In this document: positions 11,393 through 23,835 of the stretch, piece after piece
Layout of the letters: every line of letters starts with the position of its first letter
Position numbering within the stretch: the first letter of the stretch is position 1
Assembly: GCF_047948215.1 (NCBI RefSeq)
Contig: NC_134465.1
Coordinates: forward strand, 42,693,946 to 42,757,945
Reading direction: 5' to 3'
Source: Lycorma delicatula
Lineage: Eukaryota; Arthropoda; Insecta; Hemiptera; Fulgoridae
Length of the DNA: 64,000 nucleotides
Position numbers and translations under genes: made by a program
The notes under the pieces: model-generated
Seen by the model: the letters and a program-made list of their open reading frames with translations, nothing else
Databases searched by the model: none
What the model was told of the DNA's origin: nothing

Positions 11393-12640
11393 CTAATCGG
11401 CTAGCATGTTAGTATTCCATTTCCTTTTGTAGTTGATTTTCATCACCGAAATGTCTTGGTGGAAACGTTCACCGTGTTCGTCACTTACTTCTCCGAGGTT
11501 TTCCGGGACAAAATCCAGATGTGAGTAGAGGAAAAGTATTTTCAAAGACATATTACATCGCATAGCTCTGTATGAAGTATGAAGTCGATTAAATTTATAG
11601 TTGTAATTGTCGGATTTTTGTTTGCCGAGAAAACTTTTGCAAACGTCTTTAAATGAAGCCCAAGCTACACTTCCTACATTATTTAACATCGAGTTAAATA
11701 CATCATCTTTGACCAACTGTTTTATTTGAGGATCAACAAATATTCCTTCTTTAATTTTTCCTTCACTTACATTCGGAAATTTCTGCCTGATGCACAAAAA
11801 TCCGGGAATATCCTTCATTGCTATTACAAAATTTTTCATTAGTCCTAGCTTGATATGAAGAGGGGGTAAAAATACTTTTTTGGGTTCAACTAAGGGCTCA
11901 TGAATAATATTTTTCCCATTTGGAGTTAAGTTTTCTCGTTTCTCCCACTCTTTGATAACGTAATGTTTAACCGTAGCTCGGCTGTCCCATTCTCAAAGAA
12001 AACACATGTACTTAGTATAGCCTAACTTGCATGCCTAACAAAATAGCTATTACTTTCAAATCACCACATATGTTCCAGCTATGTTTTTTATAATTTATTT
12101 TTCAAGAACGTCTTTCATCACATCGTATGTCTTTTTCTAAATAATACTGTAAGCGATTGATATCCAAGGATATTTGTTACTGTTATGTAGTACAACCCTT
12201 TTAAACTATACTTGGACGAATTCATGAAAAGGCGATAGTCCTCAGGTTAATGAACTTGTCCTAAGTGCAACATAAGCCCATCAATATTTGTGCGATAACC
12301 AAATTATTTTCATCAATAAAGTACTGAAAAAGTTATTTTTGTCGGCTTCGAAAGCCCGAAATTTTTGTATTTTTTTAAGTAAATTTCAACCTTGCAGTTT
12401 TGATCCTAACAATTCAGCTTGATTTTTTGATAAATTTAAATCCCTAACCGAGTCATTTAATGCACCTTGTGATATAAGATGTGGCTTATCGGAAGATAAT
12501 CCAAAATCAAAATCATTGTTGTCTTCTTCAGTACTACCTGATTCTTCATCGCTGCTTTCGAAACGTACATTCACAGGTGGCTCAGGAACTGGAATAATTT
12601 CACTGTGAGGTACAGACCTGATTGCAGATTGCAATGAAGG
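11393..12640 (-). pseudogene. Decayed multi-copy arthropod gene ('HGERFHQDI' family)
   Basis: On the reverse strand two open stretches and the DNA between them form one collinear but broken coding region. The upstream piece (12634-12386, 82 codons) starts 'MQSAIRSVPHSEI', has an acidic stretch (ESSDEESGSTEEDNNDFDF) and 'LNDSVRDLNLSKNQAELLGS'. The middle is full of stops but keeps 'WDSRATVKHYV' and 'PPLHIKLGLMKNFV'. The last piece (11839-11393, 148 codons) has 'KIKEGIFVDPQIKQLVKDD', 'SFKDVCKSFLG', 'CNMSLKILFLYSHLDFVPEN', 'VSDEHGERFHQDISVM' and 'NMLAD'. I recognise these as a family found in many copies in arthropod genomes and usually annotated as uncharacterised. Its copy-number behaviour suggests a transposon origin, but I cannot name the superfamily. 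Multiple stops and frame changes make it non-functional. Confidence 0.75.
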
Positions 12641-13529
12641 ATATTTTACAGTATGTTTACATTATTTAGAAATTCCAGACACACTTGCTAACAAAATACA
12701 ATATAGAAGCTTAAAATGCTAACTGTACGTTGAAAAATGAAAAAAATACTTCATTTAAGATTTAAAAATTTTTCAGAAATGGTGGGTGAAAGAAGATTTT
12801 GAGCTCATATTCGTTTTCAGCATCAAAAAACAGATTAAAATCATGTATCGCATGTTACGAAACAAAAATTATGTTTACCAGTGTTATTAATTTGTTTTAT
12901 TCAATTTGAATGTCTGTTTAACATTATATTATCTGTTTTCAATCATTTTTAGCTGCTATTTTGTAACGAATAAAAAATGTGGTTTATCTGAAATTTATGT
13001 TTTTATTTGAAATCTGCTATTTTGTTTCTATAAATCGTAGAAGGTTGAAATTTTTCATTTTTAGAACCTTTGTTAAAAGGGCTGTAAAGTTTCAACAAAA
13101 TCGGCGGGGGAACGGGCGAGTGATACTAAATTCAAAAGTGTATAACTCTTGCTGGAATACTCTGTATATTTAATATACGAAAAACTTATCTAAAATAAAG
13201 ATGAAAAAGGAATCACTCTAAGCAACTAGGGCAATAAACATTGTTAATGGTAAGCGGATGAATTTTTTATTTTTTTAAGATATGAGGCGCAGGATATTCA
13301 AGAGATAATTCCAAAATTAGAAGACCTTCGTTTCTGGATATATCTGCCGTGGAATTTGCATCGGTGGCATCCTGAGAAAGGCCAAACTGACGACTGTGTT
13401 GTGTTATCAAGTTTAGAGGGTCTAAAATACGACGTCCGGTAATGGCTAGAAACAGAGGGGCGATCGGGATTGTCACAATGCTGGTGTATTCCCGTACAGG
13501 AATCAGAATGTGAAAAATGACATCTCATT
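12641..13529. other. No supported gene; weak open frames near 13.3-13.5 kb
   Basis: Two overlapping short reverse-strand frames (13476-13267 and 13528-13298) lie in a patch less AT-rich than its surroundings. Neither shows a domain I recognise, and the patch has no second copy in the window. It could be an old repeat or a stray exon; I do not assign a function. Confidence 0.35.
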
Positions 13530-16500
13530 TATTCAAATCGATTGTTAAACATTTACAATATAACTGAAGTTTAAGTGGAACGCTAAAATTATGCGTGAAA
13601 ACAGATATAAAATTATCAAACCACATAATTTCCATTTTGCATCACTATATACTATCGGATAACCCGATTTTACATTTTTAGTTTTTTCTTGTAATATTAT
13701 TAAACAGATTTTATATTAACGCGAGAAATTTTATTAAAATTACTTCTTTTAAGGTAAAACTTTAAGTAAAAAGAATTATCTCATTAAAAATCCAGTAGTA
13801 TATTTGAAATAAAGATCGTCAAGGACGAAGCCGGCAAAGTTACGCAATTCTTTTCCGGATTTTTCTATTTAAATAAATTTTTATTTGCTTAGAAAATTTC
13901 TCCTACTAAGTCTGAGAAAGAGTTACACATCTGGTTGTCGGCTTTTAAATCGTAGTTTATTATTAAAATATTTTATCGTATAAATATTATGTTTTAATTA
14001 TTAAAATTCACATATAAGTAAAATCATCATGCATTAGAAATTTAAAATTCTTAGCAAAACGACGGGGCATTTGGAATATGTAAAATAAAATAGATTTTTT
14101 TTTTATAAGAAATAAAAGGAAATCTAAAAAAACCGATTAAAAATTATTACATCAGTTTTTTTATATTTCAGTTTGAAGTCGATACTTAAGATACGATTAG
14201 TGATTTAGTTCACCACATTTAAAATTTTAAAAAAAATAATTTTTTGCCCCGTTTTATTTGTTTAATCTGTTTTTCTTAATTTTTTTTAGTAATTTCAAAT
14301 ATTAACTCATTTAAAAAAAAAATTAAATTAAATCTTAATAATTTATTCGGTTTTTATAAACTTGTAATGCTTCAAAGTAACTATTTTGCTTTACTTTTCT
14401 ATGCAGGTGTGTGTATGTATATTCACGTTTGCGCATTTTTTGGCTTTTACAAAAAAAAGGGAGCGTATCGAAATATTAAGAAAAAATTATATGAGTTGCC
14501 AGGAAATACGGAAGAATTTACTATAAAGGGTTGAAAGTCTTTTTGTAGTAATATTTGTTTGCACTCTATATATATATATATATATATATTGAGCAACACA
14601 CCTCCAACCCGATAACATTTAACCCCCTACAGGTTGTAAAACTTATTCTATAAAATTGCACCGTTCAGATATATATATATTTTTTTGTATCTCAGAGAAA
14701 AGGGTTGGAGGTTACTTGCAATAACTTTCAAAATATTTACGACAGTTGTATGTTGTAAGAGAAATCATTTACAACTTTTTCAATATCCTACATCTTCATA
14801 AACATAAAATCAAAAAAAAAAAAAAAGAAGTAAGGGTTGAAGGAAGCGTTACGGTGTTATAAGTAAAAACCCTTTTTTTCTTTTATATTGAATAACATTT
14901 ACACAATATTGTGTAGCGGCATACGAATACGAAATATTTCACAATAATATAATGTAAAATCTTACCTTTTAAAGGGTTGAACGATAAAGTAGATTGAGCA
15001 AAAAATAACGTAAAAATTTATGAAAAGGCAATATTGTATAATGTTTCAGCGAAATACCCTTAACCAACCTTATACTATATAAAATCTTTACAATTTTTGT
15101 AAACGGTTTGGTGAAATGGGATCGCTTGTTTTTATAAAAGAATTTGGGTTTTGTAAAAGAAAAAATGAAAATATTTTATAAAATAAAAAAAAAAAATAGT
15201 AAGAAAAGTAAAAATAATTTTGAATTTAAGTAAAAATCTGTTATAACAGAAAACATGAAAAATTATTCATTGAATTTTTTGTTATCGTTGTTAACTGTTT
15301 ACGAAAAGATAAACTATATCCTTTTGATTTTGTTATCTTTAATTTTTTACCAGTGTTCTTCCCTCATTCGTTCGGAGAAATCCTTTTTCCTTTCTTCTAA
15401 CCATTTATTCTGTTTAGATGTTCTTTGAGGGTTTCCTTCCTGGAAATCTTTCAATTGTACCAAATTAGTAGACTGAAAACTAACAGTATCGTAAGATTTC
15501 GTATTTTGCGTATGCCCGATCGATATTGCATTGTGGAATACGTTCACGGAGTGGGGCAAGAAATGTGCACTTTAATAACGCGTATGTGCTTCACAAACAC
15601 TTGATAAAAACTGCCTTAAATAGGCTTAGACTTTACCCTATGGCTAAACTATTCCGGGAATTTAACGCGTTACAATGAGATACCTGTACGTCAAAAGCAT
15701 TGTTTTATCTATTAACAAAAATGTAAACCTCTTTAATACCGGTGATTCATCTTCTAGTCTAAGGCCATCTATTATCAGTTTTACAATACTCCGAAGCGGT
15801 CTGCAGAAGACATTTCATGTATATTTCAGCTAAACTAATAAATCTTTTTCCTGCTAAATTTATGTAAAGTAGGATGAACAAAAAACTTCTTAAAGAAACA
15901 GATGAGTGGATAATGTATACATAATAATACATAAATGTGATAATGTATATATAAATAAATAATGTGTACAATCACTATTCTGAACATGTTTTTGCAATCC
16001 TGTTTGAATAATACATAATAGTTAATTTTCTTATCTGATCTTAATTGCGTTTTGGTTTTTTATATAAAATTCTATAACGAAGCTAATCCAAACTAAGGAA
16101 GGAAAACTTATTAAGAGTGAATTTATAATTATAATATTAATAATACTAAGTTTATTTAGCATTATTTTGTATTATTTATATCGTTACAAAATACTGTTAA
16201 CAGCATAACGGATAAAACAATATTCGTTTTACTTAATATATTAAGAATAAAAGGGTAACAACGTAAATATTCTTTACATGATCTTCATATTCATAGTTTT
16301 ATTTTTTAAATTCCCTTTTTAGAAATATTATATAAAGAAGCTCATACGTGCGCACAAGTTATCCTATATTTGCCAGTTATATATTGTAATTCTTTTTTTG
16401 TACAAGAGAAATAGAGATTTCATCCGTTCATTCAATTTTTTAATTTTTTGGTAAAGTTGTTTTGTCTAGTTTTACGACTTATTTTCTATTTCTGTTAGAC

Positions 16501-17714
16501 ATTTTCTAGTTTGTCCTCCTCAACCTTTATCTGAGTCATTTTTCCTAAAAATCAATATTTTTCTAGCCAATTTTTTTTATCCATTCTCTAAGGGGGCAAT
16601 AAACGTAATTCTTCTTTTCCTAATTTTATCTGTTATTTTTCAAAAAAATTTGTACAGTTCACTGTTTGTCCCTGTTTTTGTTTTAAAGATTGGATCCAAT
16701 TTTTCTTAAAATTTTATCTTTTCTAAATCTTCCGATGTACCTTTACACTTTATTAGGCGAGACGGACTATTATTTTATACGATTATAACATAAGAACATT
16801 TTCTTAAAAATGTTTCAACGTGTTTCTTAGATTTTAAAATATAAAATTTTTTAAATTTAAAATCGATTTCCATTTTGAATTTTATAGTGATTTGACCGGT
16901 TTTTAAGTAATAACAATTCATTCATTCATATTGTTTTGCCGTTAGGGTAGGTCCTGTCACGGCTGCTGTTCTCCACCTTTGTTCTGTTCTTTGCTAACCT
17001 CTTTGTTTCCGCATATTTTTCCTCTCCCGTAATCCCATTCATCATTTGAAATCTCTTCCTTCCTTTTCTTTTCCCTCATTCACCAAGCCTTCTATCGCAT
17101 ACACTAATAAAATACCACATACAATATTTTAGCCGGTTTCTTTTCCTAATAACAATAAAGTCATTAAAACTTTAAAACCCGATCGAGTTAAGAAACTTGG
17201 ATGAGAGATGGAGTAATTTACCGATTCAGAGCGGCGTATTTTAAAACATTTTTCTTAATTCGAGCAAATATTTATCCTCAATTTAGCTAAGCAAGATTCC
17301 AATTAGTATTATGAAGCCGCGTGAATTAAAAGAACTCGAATCCCTTTACAAAGGTATATGGGCATGTAATATTCTTATACGTATTTCGGCGTTAATTATG
17401 CCAGTTTTAAACTACAACCCTTCTCTGTAAGGCCCTCCCGATGTTTCAATAGAAATTTCTCAAAAGATCTCCCTAATTTTTGATGAAGAATGCGAATCAA
17501 TTTTCAAAACCCGGAGGGCGAATAGTTTAGATTCACTTCAGCTGAATTAGTAGATTTCTCAACTTTGAAATAAAAATCTGTCAAGGGAGAATTTTTTCTT
17601 TTTCATATTTTAGCACCTTTAAAATATATTTTTTGATAATACTTTAAAGTAACAGCTATGAAAAATAATAATAAATAATCTAAGATGCAGGAACTACTTT
17701 GAATGGATTAGTTT
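13530..17714. other. Long AT-rich stretch, nothing recognised
   Basis: No supported coding gene. It contains a short TA tract near 14570-14590 and several A/T runs. The 70-codon reverse frame at 15559-15347 (Lys/Glu-rich C-terminus) has no recognisable domain, and the frame at 15971-15759 is Tyr/Ile-rich from AT composition. Confidence 0.45.
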
Positions 17715-18030
17715 AGAATAGAGATAATAAACCCACCGGGTTGGTCTAGTGGTTAACGCGTCTTCACAAATCAGCTGATTTGGAAGTGAGAGTTCCAGCG
17801 TTCAAGTCCTAGTAAAGCCAGTTATTTTTACACGGATTTGAATACTAGATCGTGGATAACGGTGTTCTTTGGTGGTTAGGTTTCAATTAACCACACATCT
17901 CAGGAATGGTCGAACTGAGAATGTACAAGACTACACTTCATTTACATTCATACATATCATCCTCTGAAGAATTATCTAAACGGTAGTTACCGGAGGCTAA
18001 ACAGGAAAAAGAAAGAATAGAGATAATAAA
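17715..18030 (+). mobile_element. SINE1 copy with TSD (best reference copy)
   Basis: Full-length tRNA-derived SINE. The head starts CCCACCGGGTTGG, with the A box TGGTCTAGTGG at 17742-17752 and the B box GTTCAAGTCC at 17800-17809. The body includes ACACGGATTTGAATACTAGA and GGTTTCAATTAACCACACAT, and the 3' module ends CGGTAGTTACCGGAGGCTAA followed by ACAGGAAAAAGAA. A perfect 17-bp TSD AGAATAGAGATAATAAA flanks it (17715-17731 and 18014-18030). The perfect TSD suggests a fairly recent insertion. Confidence 0.95.
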
Positions 18031-18037
18031 AAAACTC

Positions 18038-18930
18038 TGACAACACAGTTGTAGAACTTTGAGTTCTACAACTGTGATTTGTCCCTGATGTACGACTTAC
18101 ACACACAATTTTAAATATTATCAATTTATTTAAATATAATATTTTTTTGTTTATTTAATTCAATAATTTTAATTAAAGCGCACGCGCATACCGTATTTAA
18201 TTCGCACGAGTGTGGCGGTACTAACGTTGACGGTCGGCACTAACTAAACTAATATAATTTCACAACTTACATAAAACAAATTTCGCTTGTACGGTCGGCA
18301 GATTGGTGTAGCCGGGGGGCTTAACGCATCACATACCAAGTCGACCAGGCGATCGAGTTCGACACCCAGCCAGACCGAGTTACTTTTTTACACTTTAACG
18401 ATTATTCATTTATTTAATTCTACCGCTCATCGGTGGCGTCACAACATAGTAGACGATTACATCAGAATTTTTTGGGGTGGACTGCACCCACTTTACAAAA
18501 TTTTATATTCTACAAATATTGTTATTTTTTAATCGTTAACAAATGCGTGTAAGAAAAGTATGACCTTAATTAGGCAAAAATCTCGAGACACTGAGAGTGA
18601 CCTTGTTTTACTGCCTCACCCCGTTGACCTTTTAAGTTGAAAATTTAACGGCATCAATCTCCCATATATAGACGTAATCTGACCTAGTTTGGTTAAAATC
18701 GGTTCTGTAGTTCTGGAGATATAAGGTTATTTAGAGGCCAAAATCGACACACAAGCGCGCGCGCATACATACGAACATTAACATCTGGAAATATCCATTA
18801 AGTTTTTTGGGTTCGTTAGGTGTCAAAACGTCAAAATCCGGTGATAACCGCGTATGTTCAAATAGGACAAATTATTTCCCTTCTACAGCTATAGCTCTGC
18901 TACAGCGCTATATAGACGGGAAAGTAAAAC
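18038..18930 (+). repeat. Repeat A, copy 2
   Basis: Second long copy of the repeat at 4017-4910, starting TGACAACACAG 8 bases after the SINE1 TSD. It opens with a perfect hairpin: CACAGTTGTAGAACT (18044-18058) pairs with 18062-18076 around a 3-base loop. It then shares CCGTATTTAATTCG, GTGTGGCGGTACTAACG, TATGACCTTAATTAGGCAAA, TCTCGAGACA and ACATACGAACATTAACATC with copy 1. The end shows TATAGCTCTGCTACAGCGCT and GACGGGAAAGTAAAA. It is non-coding; the 81-codon forward frame at 18287-18532 lies wholly inside and is not a gene. Confidence 0.78.
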
Positions 18931-20100
18931 ACCTAAAACCAGTCAAATGATTGATAATTTCTTTAAATCGTGAAAGTAATTAATATGTTATTTAGTGTAA
19001 ACTTGAGGGAGTACAGTTAAATGATACGGAAAACGTAAGAACAGTTGAAAAATAATGGAGTTTATATGAACGCTCGTGGATATATATGTGTGTGTGTGCG
19101 CGCGTGCGTGTGTATACAGTAGTAAGAATAATAAACAGGTATAAGGTAAACAATGGTAAGTCGAAAATTTAAATACCCCAACATAAATTAGTTGAAAAAT
19201 TATGATTCATCACATAAGAAATAATTAAAAATGTCCCCTATTATATATACAAAACAGAAAAAATAATGAACTTTTTGAAACAAACCTACTCCATTGTTTT
19301 TCCTTTTATGTACTCTGTACATATAAGTAAACAAGTCTGTGTATTATTTGTATCATAACACATTCAAAAAATTAAAAAAAAAAGTTTAAAATGTTAATCA
19401 CCATTTATATATACAACTTAATTAGAGTGCGACATCACATACACATAAAACCAAAATAAATGATTAAAAAAAATTATTCTTGTAAACCAAAAGAAAAAAA
19501 GCGGTTACCTTACAATCGGACGATCGCACGGGTGTACAACATACGAGATTATATTTATTTATTGTGTTATCCAGTCTCAACAAACAGGTGTCCAATTAGA
19601 TTGATTTATCTTAGTTGTTTCTGTATATAAATATAAAATTGGGACGTTCATTAAATACTTAAAGGGCTTAAAAGGGAGTGAGATTGTACGAAAAAACTTA
19701 TGTAATTATTGATGCGAGAAGGTCTCATTCATCTTTGTTAAAGATTTTTTTAAATCTAAATATAATCGCATTCCTGAAATTTTACCGATAACATCGACTC
19801 GTTTCGATTTTTCTTAAGTCTTCAATCAACTATTGATATATAAAAAAAACCTTATTTAACGATATATTATTACCTTTTATCAGAGTATTCTTCTTAAGAA
19901 ACAAGCAATTATGATATTGGAAAATACATGTCGTGGAGAAGGACATGATTTTAAGGGAAAGTTTCATCAAAAATACCTTTCGAATTATCCCTAAGAAAAT
20001 ATTTTGCCCTTATTTCTGAAAAACTATTCTCTTTTAAGTTCTTAAACAAACTATGGGAAAAGTTAGGTAGATTTATTTACGTACATTTCTATTACTTCTG
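18931..20100. other. AT-rich DNA with short TG/CG tract
   Basis: A GTGTGTGTGCGCGCGTGCGT-type tract lies near 19087-19112. No gene or further repeat family is supported. Confidence 0.45.
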
Positions 20101-20104
20101 GAAT

Positions 20105-20600
20105 TATGAAGAAAAGAAGCTTGCCATGAATATAAATATGTATTCGTATGTACATACTAGTACATACAACGAAGTTCTTCTGGGGCTTTCAAATCTATTC
20201 TAATCGGGAAAATAAGGGAAAAAGCTTGTACAAGCATTAGTCCTAAAATGCTTCGTTTGCGAGTTACGGCTAGTGAAAGAATTCGCTCGGATTTTTGCTA
20301 CCCCGGTGAAATAAGGTCGTATTAAAATTATTAGGACGTTAATTAAGAAGCAAAATTAGTGATTTCTTATAGCTTTTGACCTGAAAAATCGAATAAAATA
20401 GGTCCCAGTAACGTATCTGCTGTAGTTTTTGATAAATTTTCATCCCAGATTTCTGCAATAAATTGGGGTAAAAAAAATCCTTTCTTTTGTTTGACGTACA
20501 TTAACTTTATTAAATGGGTAATAAAATTTTAACAAAACTTATAGAGGATTTTATTCTGAACAAAATGATGTAAAATAACTTGAATAAAATAAAGAAAAGT
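20105..20600 (+). repeat. Repeat B, copy 2
   Basis: Same landmark order as the 1955 copy: TTCTTCTGGGGCTTTCAAA, AATGCTTCGTTTGCGAGTTA, GCTACCCCGGTGAAATAAGG, AATAAAATAGGTCCCAG, TTTGACGTACATTAACTTTA and TTATAGAGGATTTTATT. Non-coding; class unknown. Confidence 0.75.
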
Positions 20601-20689
20601 TAGAAAAATTTCAATTTTATTTAGAATAGTACGCTTGACCAAAGTGCATTATACGAACTAGTTTATAATAATTGTTCAAAAATGAGCCC

Positions 20690-20875
20690 CAGTTCACAGT
20701 ACCCGATATACTTAATTTACCTTACAAATCTTTCATTAGCTGTAACTCGTAAACGAAGCATTTTAGGACATATGTTTATATGTTATTTTTCCATTACTTT
20801 CACGACTAGAATAGATTATGAAAGTCCCGGGAGAACTTTGTGTTACACTCTGTAGGTATACCCACAGCTTTGGCC
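20690..20875 (-). repeat. Repeat B, copy 3 (5' end only, inverted)
   Basis: The reverse complement reads ACAGAGTGTAACACAAAGTT, then GGGACTTTCATAATCTATTC, then ATGCTTCGTTTACGAGTTAC, which is the beginning of repeat B. With copy 2 it forms an inverted pair about 100 bases apart. Confidence 0.7.
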
Positions 20876-21420
20876 AGATTTTCGACCTCATCAGAAAATC
20901 TAATATCACGGTACACATATATTTTTCTTTTTAGTAACATAAATTTTTTTAGCCTTTATAAACAAATAACACGGAATCGGCCCGATTTATTGAAGTAAAT
21001 AATTATTTAACAAATAAACTTTTAAGCCACAAAAAAAACAAGACTGAGTTTTGAAAACTTTAATTTTTAAAATTGAAAAATCCGATTGTATTTAGTATTA
21101 ATTTAGATTATCATGGGAACATTATAAAAAAATTAAGTCTCAAGGAATCATAAGGATTTGACTTAATATTTAAAAATTCTCTTTAATTACTGATAATTTT
21201 TTAAAAGCTTTTATTTAACTCACTTTAGAAATAATCAAATCTAGCAACTGCTATATGTTTTGATCTATCGTATGAAAATCAATGGAATATGGTACACGTA
21301 TGTAACTTCGATGACAATACAGCACTACGGTGTCGGAATTTGATATGACCCACCCCCACGCACTAGCCCTACGCTAAATATTTTAGCGTAGGGGAAAAAT
21401 ATTTTATTTTTATTTTTATT
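20876..21420. other. AT-rich DNA, nothing recognised
   Basis: A short self-complementary stretch lies at about 21365-21392 (CCCTACGCTAAA pairing with TTTAGCGTAGGG). No gene is seen. Confidence 0.5.
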
Positions 21421-22972
21421 TTTTTGTCTTCAGTCATTTGACTAGTTTGATGCAGCTCTCCAAGATTCCCTATCTAGTGCTAGTCGTTTCATTTCAGTAT
21501 ACCCTCTACATCCTACATCCCCAACAATTTGTTTTACATACTCCAAACGTGGCCTGCCTACACAATTTTTCCCTTCTACCTGTCCTTCCAATATTAAAGC
21601 GACTATTCCAGGATGCCTTACTATGTGGCCTATAAGTCTGTCTCTTCTTTTAACTATATTTTTCCAAATGCTTCTTTCTTCATCTGTTTGCCGCAATACC
21701 TCTTCATTTGTCACTTTATCCACCCATCTGATTTTTAACATTCTCCTATAGCACCGCATTTCAAAAGCTTCTAGTCTTTTCTTCTCAGATACTCCGATTG
21801 TCCAAGTTTCACTTCCATATAAAGCGACACCCCAAACATACACTTTCAAAAATCTTTTCCTGACATTTAAATTAATTTTTGATGTAAACAAATTATATTT
21901 CTTACTGAAGGCTCGTTTAGCTTGTGCTATTCGGCATTTTATATCGCTCCTGCTTCGTCCATCTTTAGTAATTTTACTTCCCAAATAACAAAATTCTTCT
22001 ACCTCCATAATCTTTTCTCCTCCTATTTTCACATTCAGCGGTCCATCTTTGTTATTTCTACTACATTTCATTACTTTTGTTTTGTTCTTGTTTATTTTCA
22101 TGCGATAGTTCTTGCGTAGGACTTCATCTATGCCGTTCATTGTTTCTTCTAAATCCTTTTTACTCTCGGCTAGAATTACTATATCATCAGCAAATCGTAG
22201 CATCTTTATCTTTTCACCTTGTACTGTTACTCCGAATCTAAATTGTTCTTTAACATCATTAACTGCTAGTTCCATGTAAAGATTAAAAAGTAACGGAGAT
22301 AGGGAACATCCTTGTCGGACTCCCTTTCTTATTAGGGCTTCTTTCTTATGTTCTTCAATTGTTATTGTTGCTGTTTGGTTCCTGTACATGTTAGCAATTG
22401 TTCTTCTATCTCTGTATTTGAACCCTAATTTTTTTAAAATGCTGAACATTTTATTCCAGTCTACGTTATCGAAAGCCTTTTCTAGGTCTATAAACGCCAA
22501 GTATGTTGGTTTGTTTTTCTTTAATCTTCCTTCTACTATTAATCTGAGGTCTAAAATTGCTTCCCTTGTCCCTATACTTTTCCTGAAACCAAATTGGTCT
22601 TCTCCTAACACTTCTTCCACTCTCCTTTCAATTCTTCTGTATAAAATTCTAGTTAAGATTTTTGATGCATGACTAGTTAAACTAATTGTTCTGTATTCTT
22701 CACATTTATCTGCCCCTGCTTTCTTTGATATCATAACTATAACACTTTTTTTGAAGTCTGATGGAAATTCCCCATTTTCATAAATATTACACACCAGTTT
22801 GTATAATCTATCAATCGCTTGCTCACCTGCACTGCGCAGTAATTCTACTGGTATTCCGTCTATTCCAGGAGCCTTTCTGCCATTTAAATCTTTTAATGCT
22901 CTCTTAAGTTCAGATCTCAGTATTGTTTCTCCCATTTCATCCTCCTCAACTTCCTCTTCTTCCTCTATAAAT
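21421..22972 (-). mobile_element. RTE-like LINE copy with long RT frame
   Basis: A 497-codon open frame on the reverse strand (22935-21442) encodes most of a non-LTR reverse transcriptase, which copies the element RNA at a nicked target. Visible blocks: 'GRKAPGIDGIPVELLRSAGE' near residue 19, 'EDQFGFRKSIGTREAILDL', motif A 'FIDLEKAFDN' (Asp ~150), motif B 'RQGCSLSPLLFNLYMELA' (~207), motif C 'FADD' (248-251), 'EEFCYLGSKITKDG' and the C-terminal 'GRPRLEYVKQIVGDVGCRG'. The frame stops four codons early (AAC TAG) compared with the 40 kb copy. The N-terminal endonuclease region is absent, so the copy is 5'-truncated. Its 5' edge abuts an A-run (22975-22991) and its poly-A is seen as a T-run at 21420. 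No clear TSD found. Sequence is very close to the 40 kb copy, so insertion looks recent. Confidence 0.93.
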
Positions 22973-23507
22973 TAAAAAAAAAAAAAAAAAACTATTAAAA
23001 TTTTTTTTTGTCTTACATTATCAATAACAAGCTTATAAACAAAGTAGAAGTGCGAATCAAAATAATGCCTTTTATGGCCATTAGAATACAAAAATTATTA
23101 GTTTAATGTCTCTTAGGGTTAAACGTCTTGAAAAAATCCTTCTATTTTGCTCTGTCGTCTCCCTTTCATTTCCAGGTTTTCTGTAAATTCGGTACAGACT
23201 CGTAGTTCTGCTAACGCTCTTTTTTTACTACTTTCTTGCGTAAAATGATGTTGAAGTCCGTCAATGATTTTTTTTGCATCTTGTGTAGATACGTATTTGA
23301 CTTAGGATTCTTCTTACTTATGTTCAAACCAGTTTTTGAATAATATTTTTGATTATCCTGACTCCCGTAGAGGAAGACAACCGGTTTGTGAACATCCCGA
23401 TCACACACCTCCCCGTCCGTTCCTATTCCTGATGTTCTTTATCGGAAATCGTCTTTTAGACTGGCTAAACTCGATAACACAACACATTCATCGGTTTGGT
23501 CTCTATT
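22973..23507. other. No supported gene
   Basis: Short reverse frame 23408-23211 has no recognisable domain. Nothing else is seen. Confidence 0.45.
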
Positions 23508-23835
23508 AGGATGCCACCGATAACCTACCGGGTGGTCTAGTGGTGAACACGTCTTCCTAAAATCACCTGATTTGGAAGTCGAGAGTTCCAGCGTTCAATT
23601 CCTAGTAAAGCCAGTTATTTTTACACGGATTTGAATACTAGATCGTGGATACCGGTATTCTTTGGTGGTTGGGTTTCAATTAACCACACATCTCAGGAAT
23701 GGTCGAACTGAGAATGTACAAGACTACACTTCATTTACACTCGTACATATCATCCTCATTCATCCTCTGAAGAATTATCTAAACGGTAGTTACCGGAGGC
23801 TAAACAGGAAAAAAAAAAGAAAGGATGCCACCGAT
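23508..23835 (+). mobile_element. SINE1 copy with TSD
   Basis: Full-length forward SINE1. Head ACCTACCGGGTGGTCTAGTG, a B box variant GCGTTCAATTCC, the body GGATTTGAATACTAGATCGT, and a tail CCGGAGGCTAAACAGGAAAA followed by an A/G run. A perfect 14-bp TSD AGGATGCCACCGAT flanks it (23508-23521, 23822-23835). Frames overlapping it are not genes. Confidence 0.94.

Noticed and set aside
22388..22672. 94-codon forward frame
   Set aside because: Antisense shadow of the RTE-like frame at 21442-22935; the same shadow occurs opposite the 40 kb copy.
21421..22972. Host or viral polymerase gene
   Set aside because: The motifs (FADD, RQGCSLSP, RWVDKVTNEEVL) and multi-copy distribution identify a non-LTR retrotransposon. 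No virus-derived sequence was recognised.
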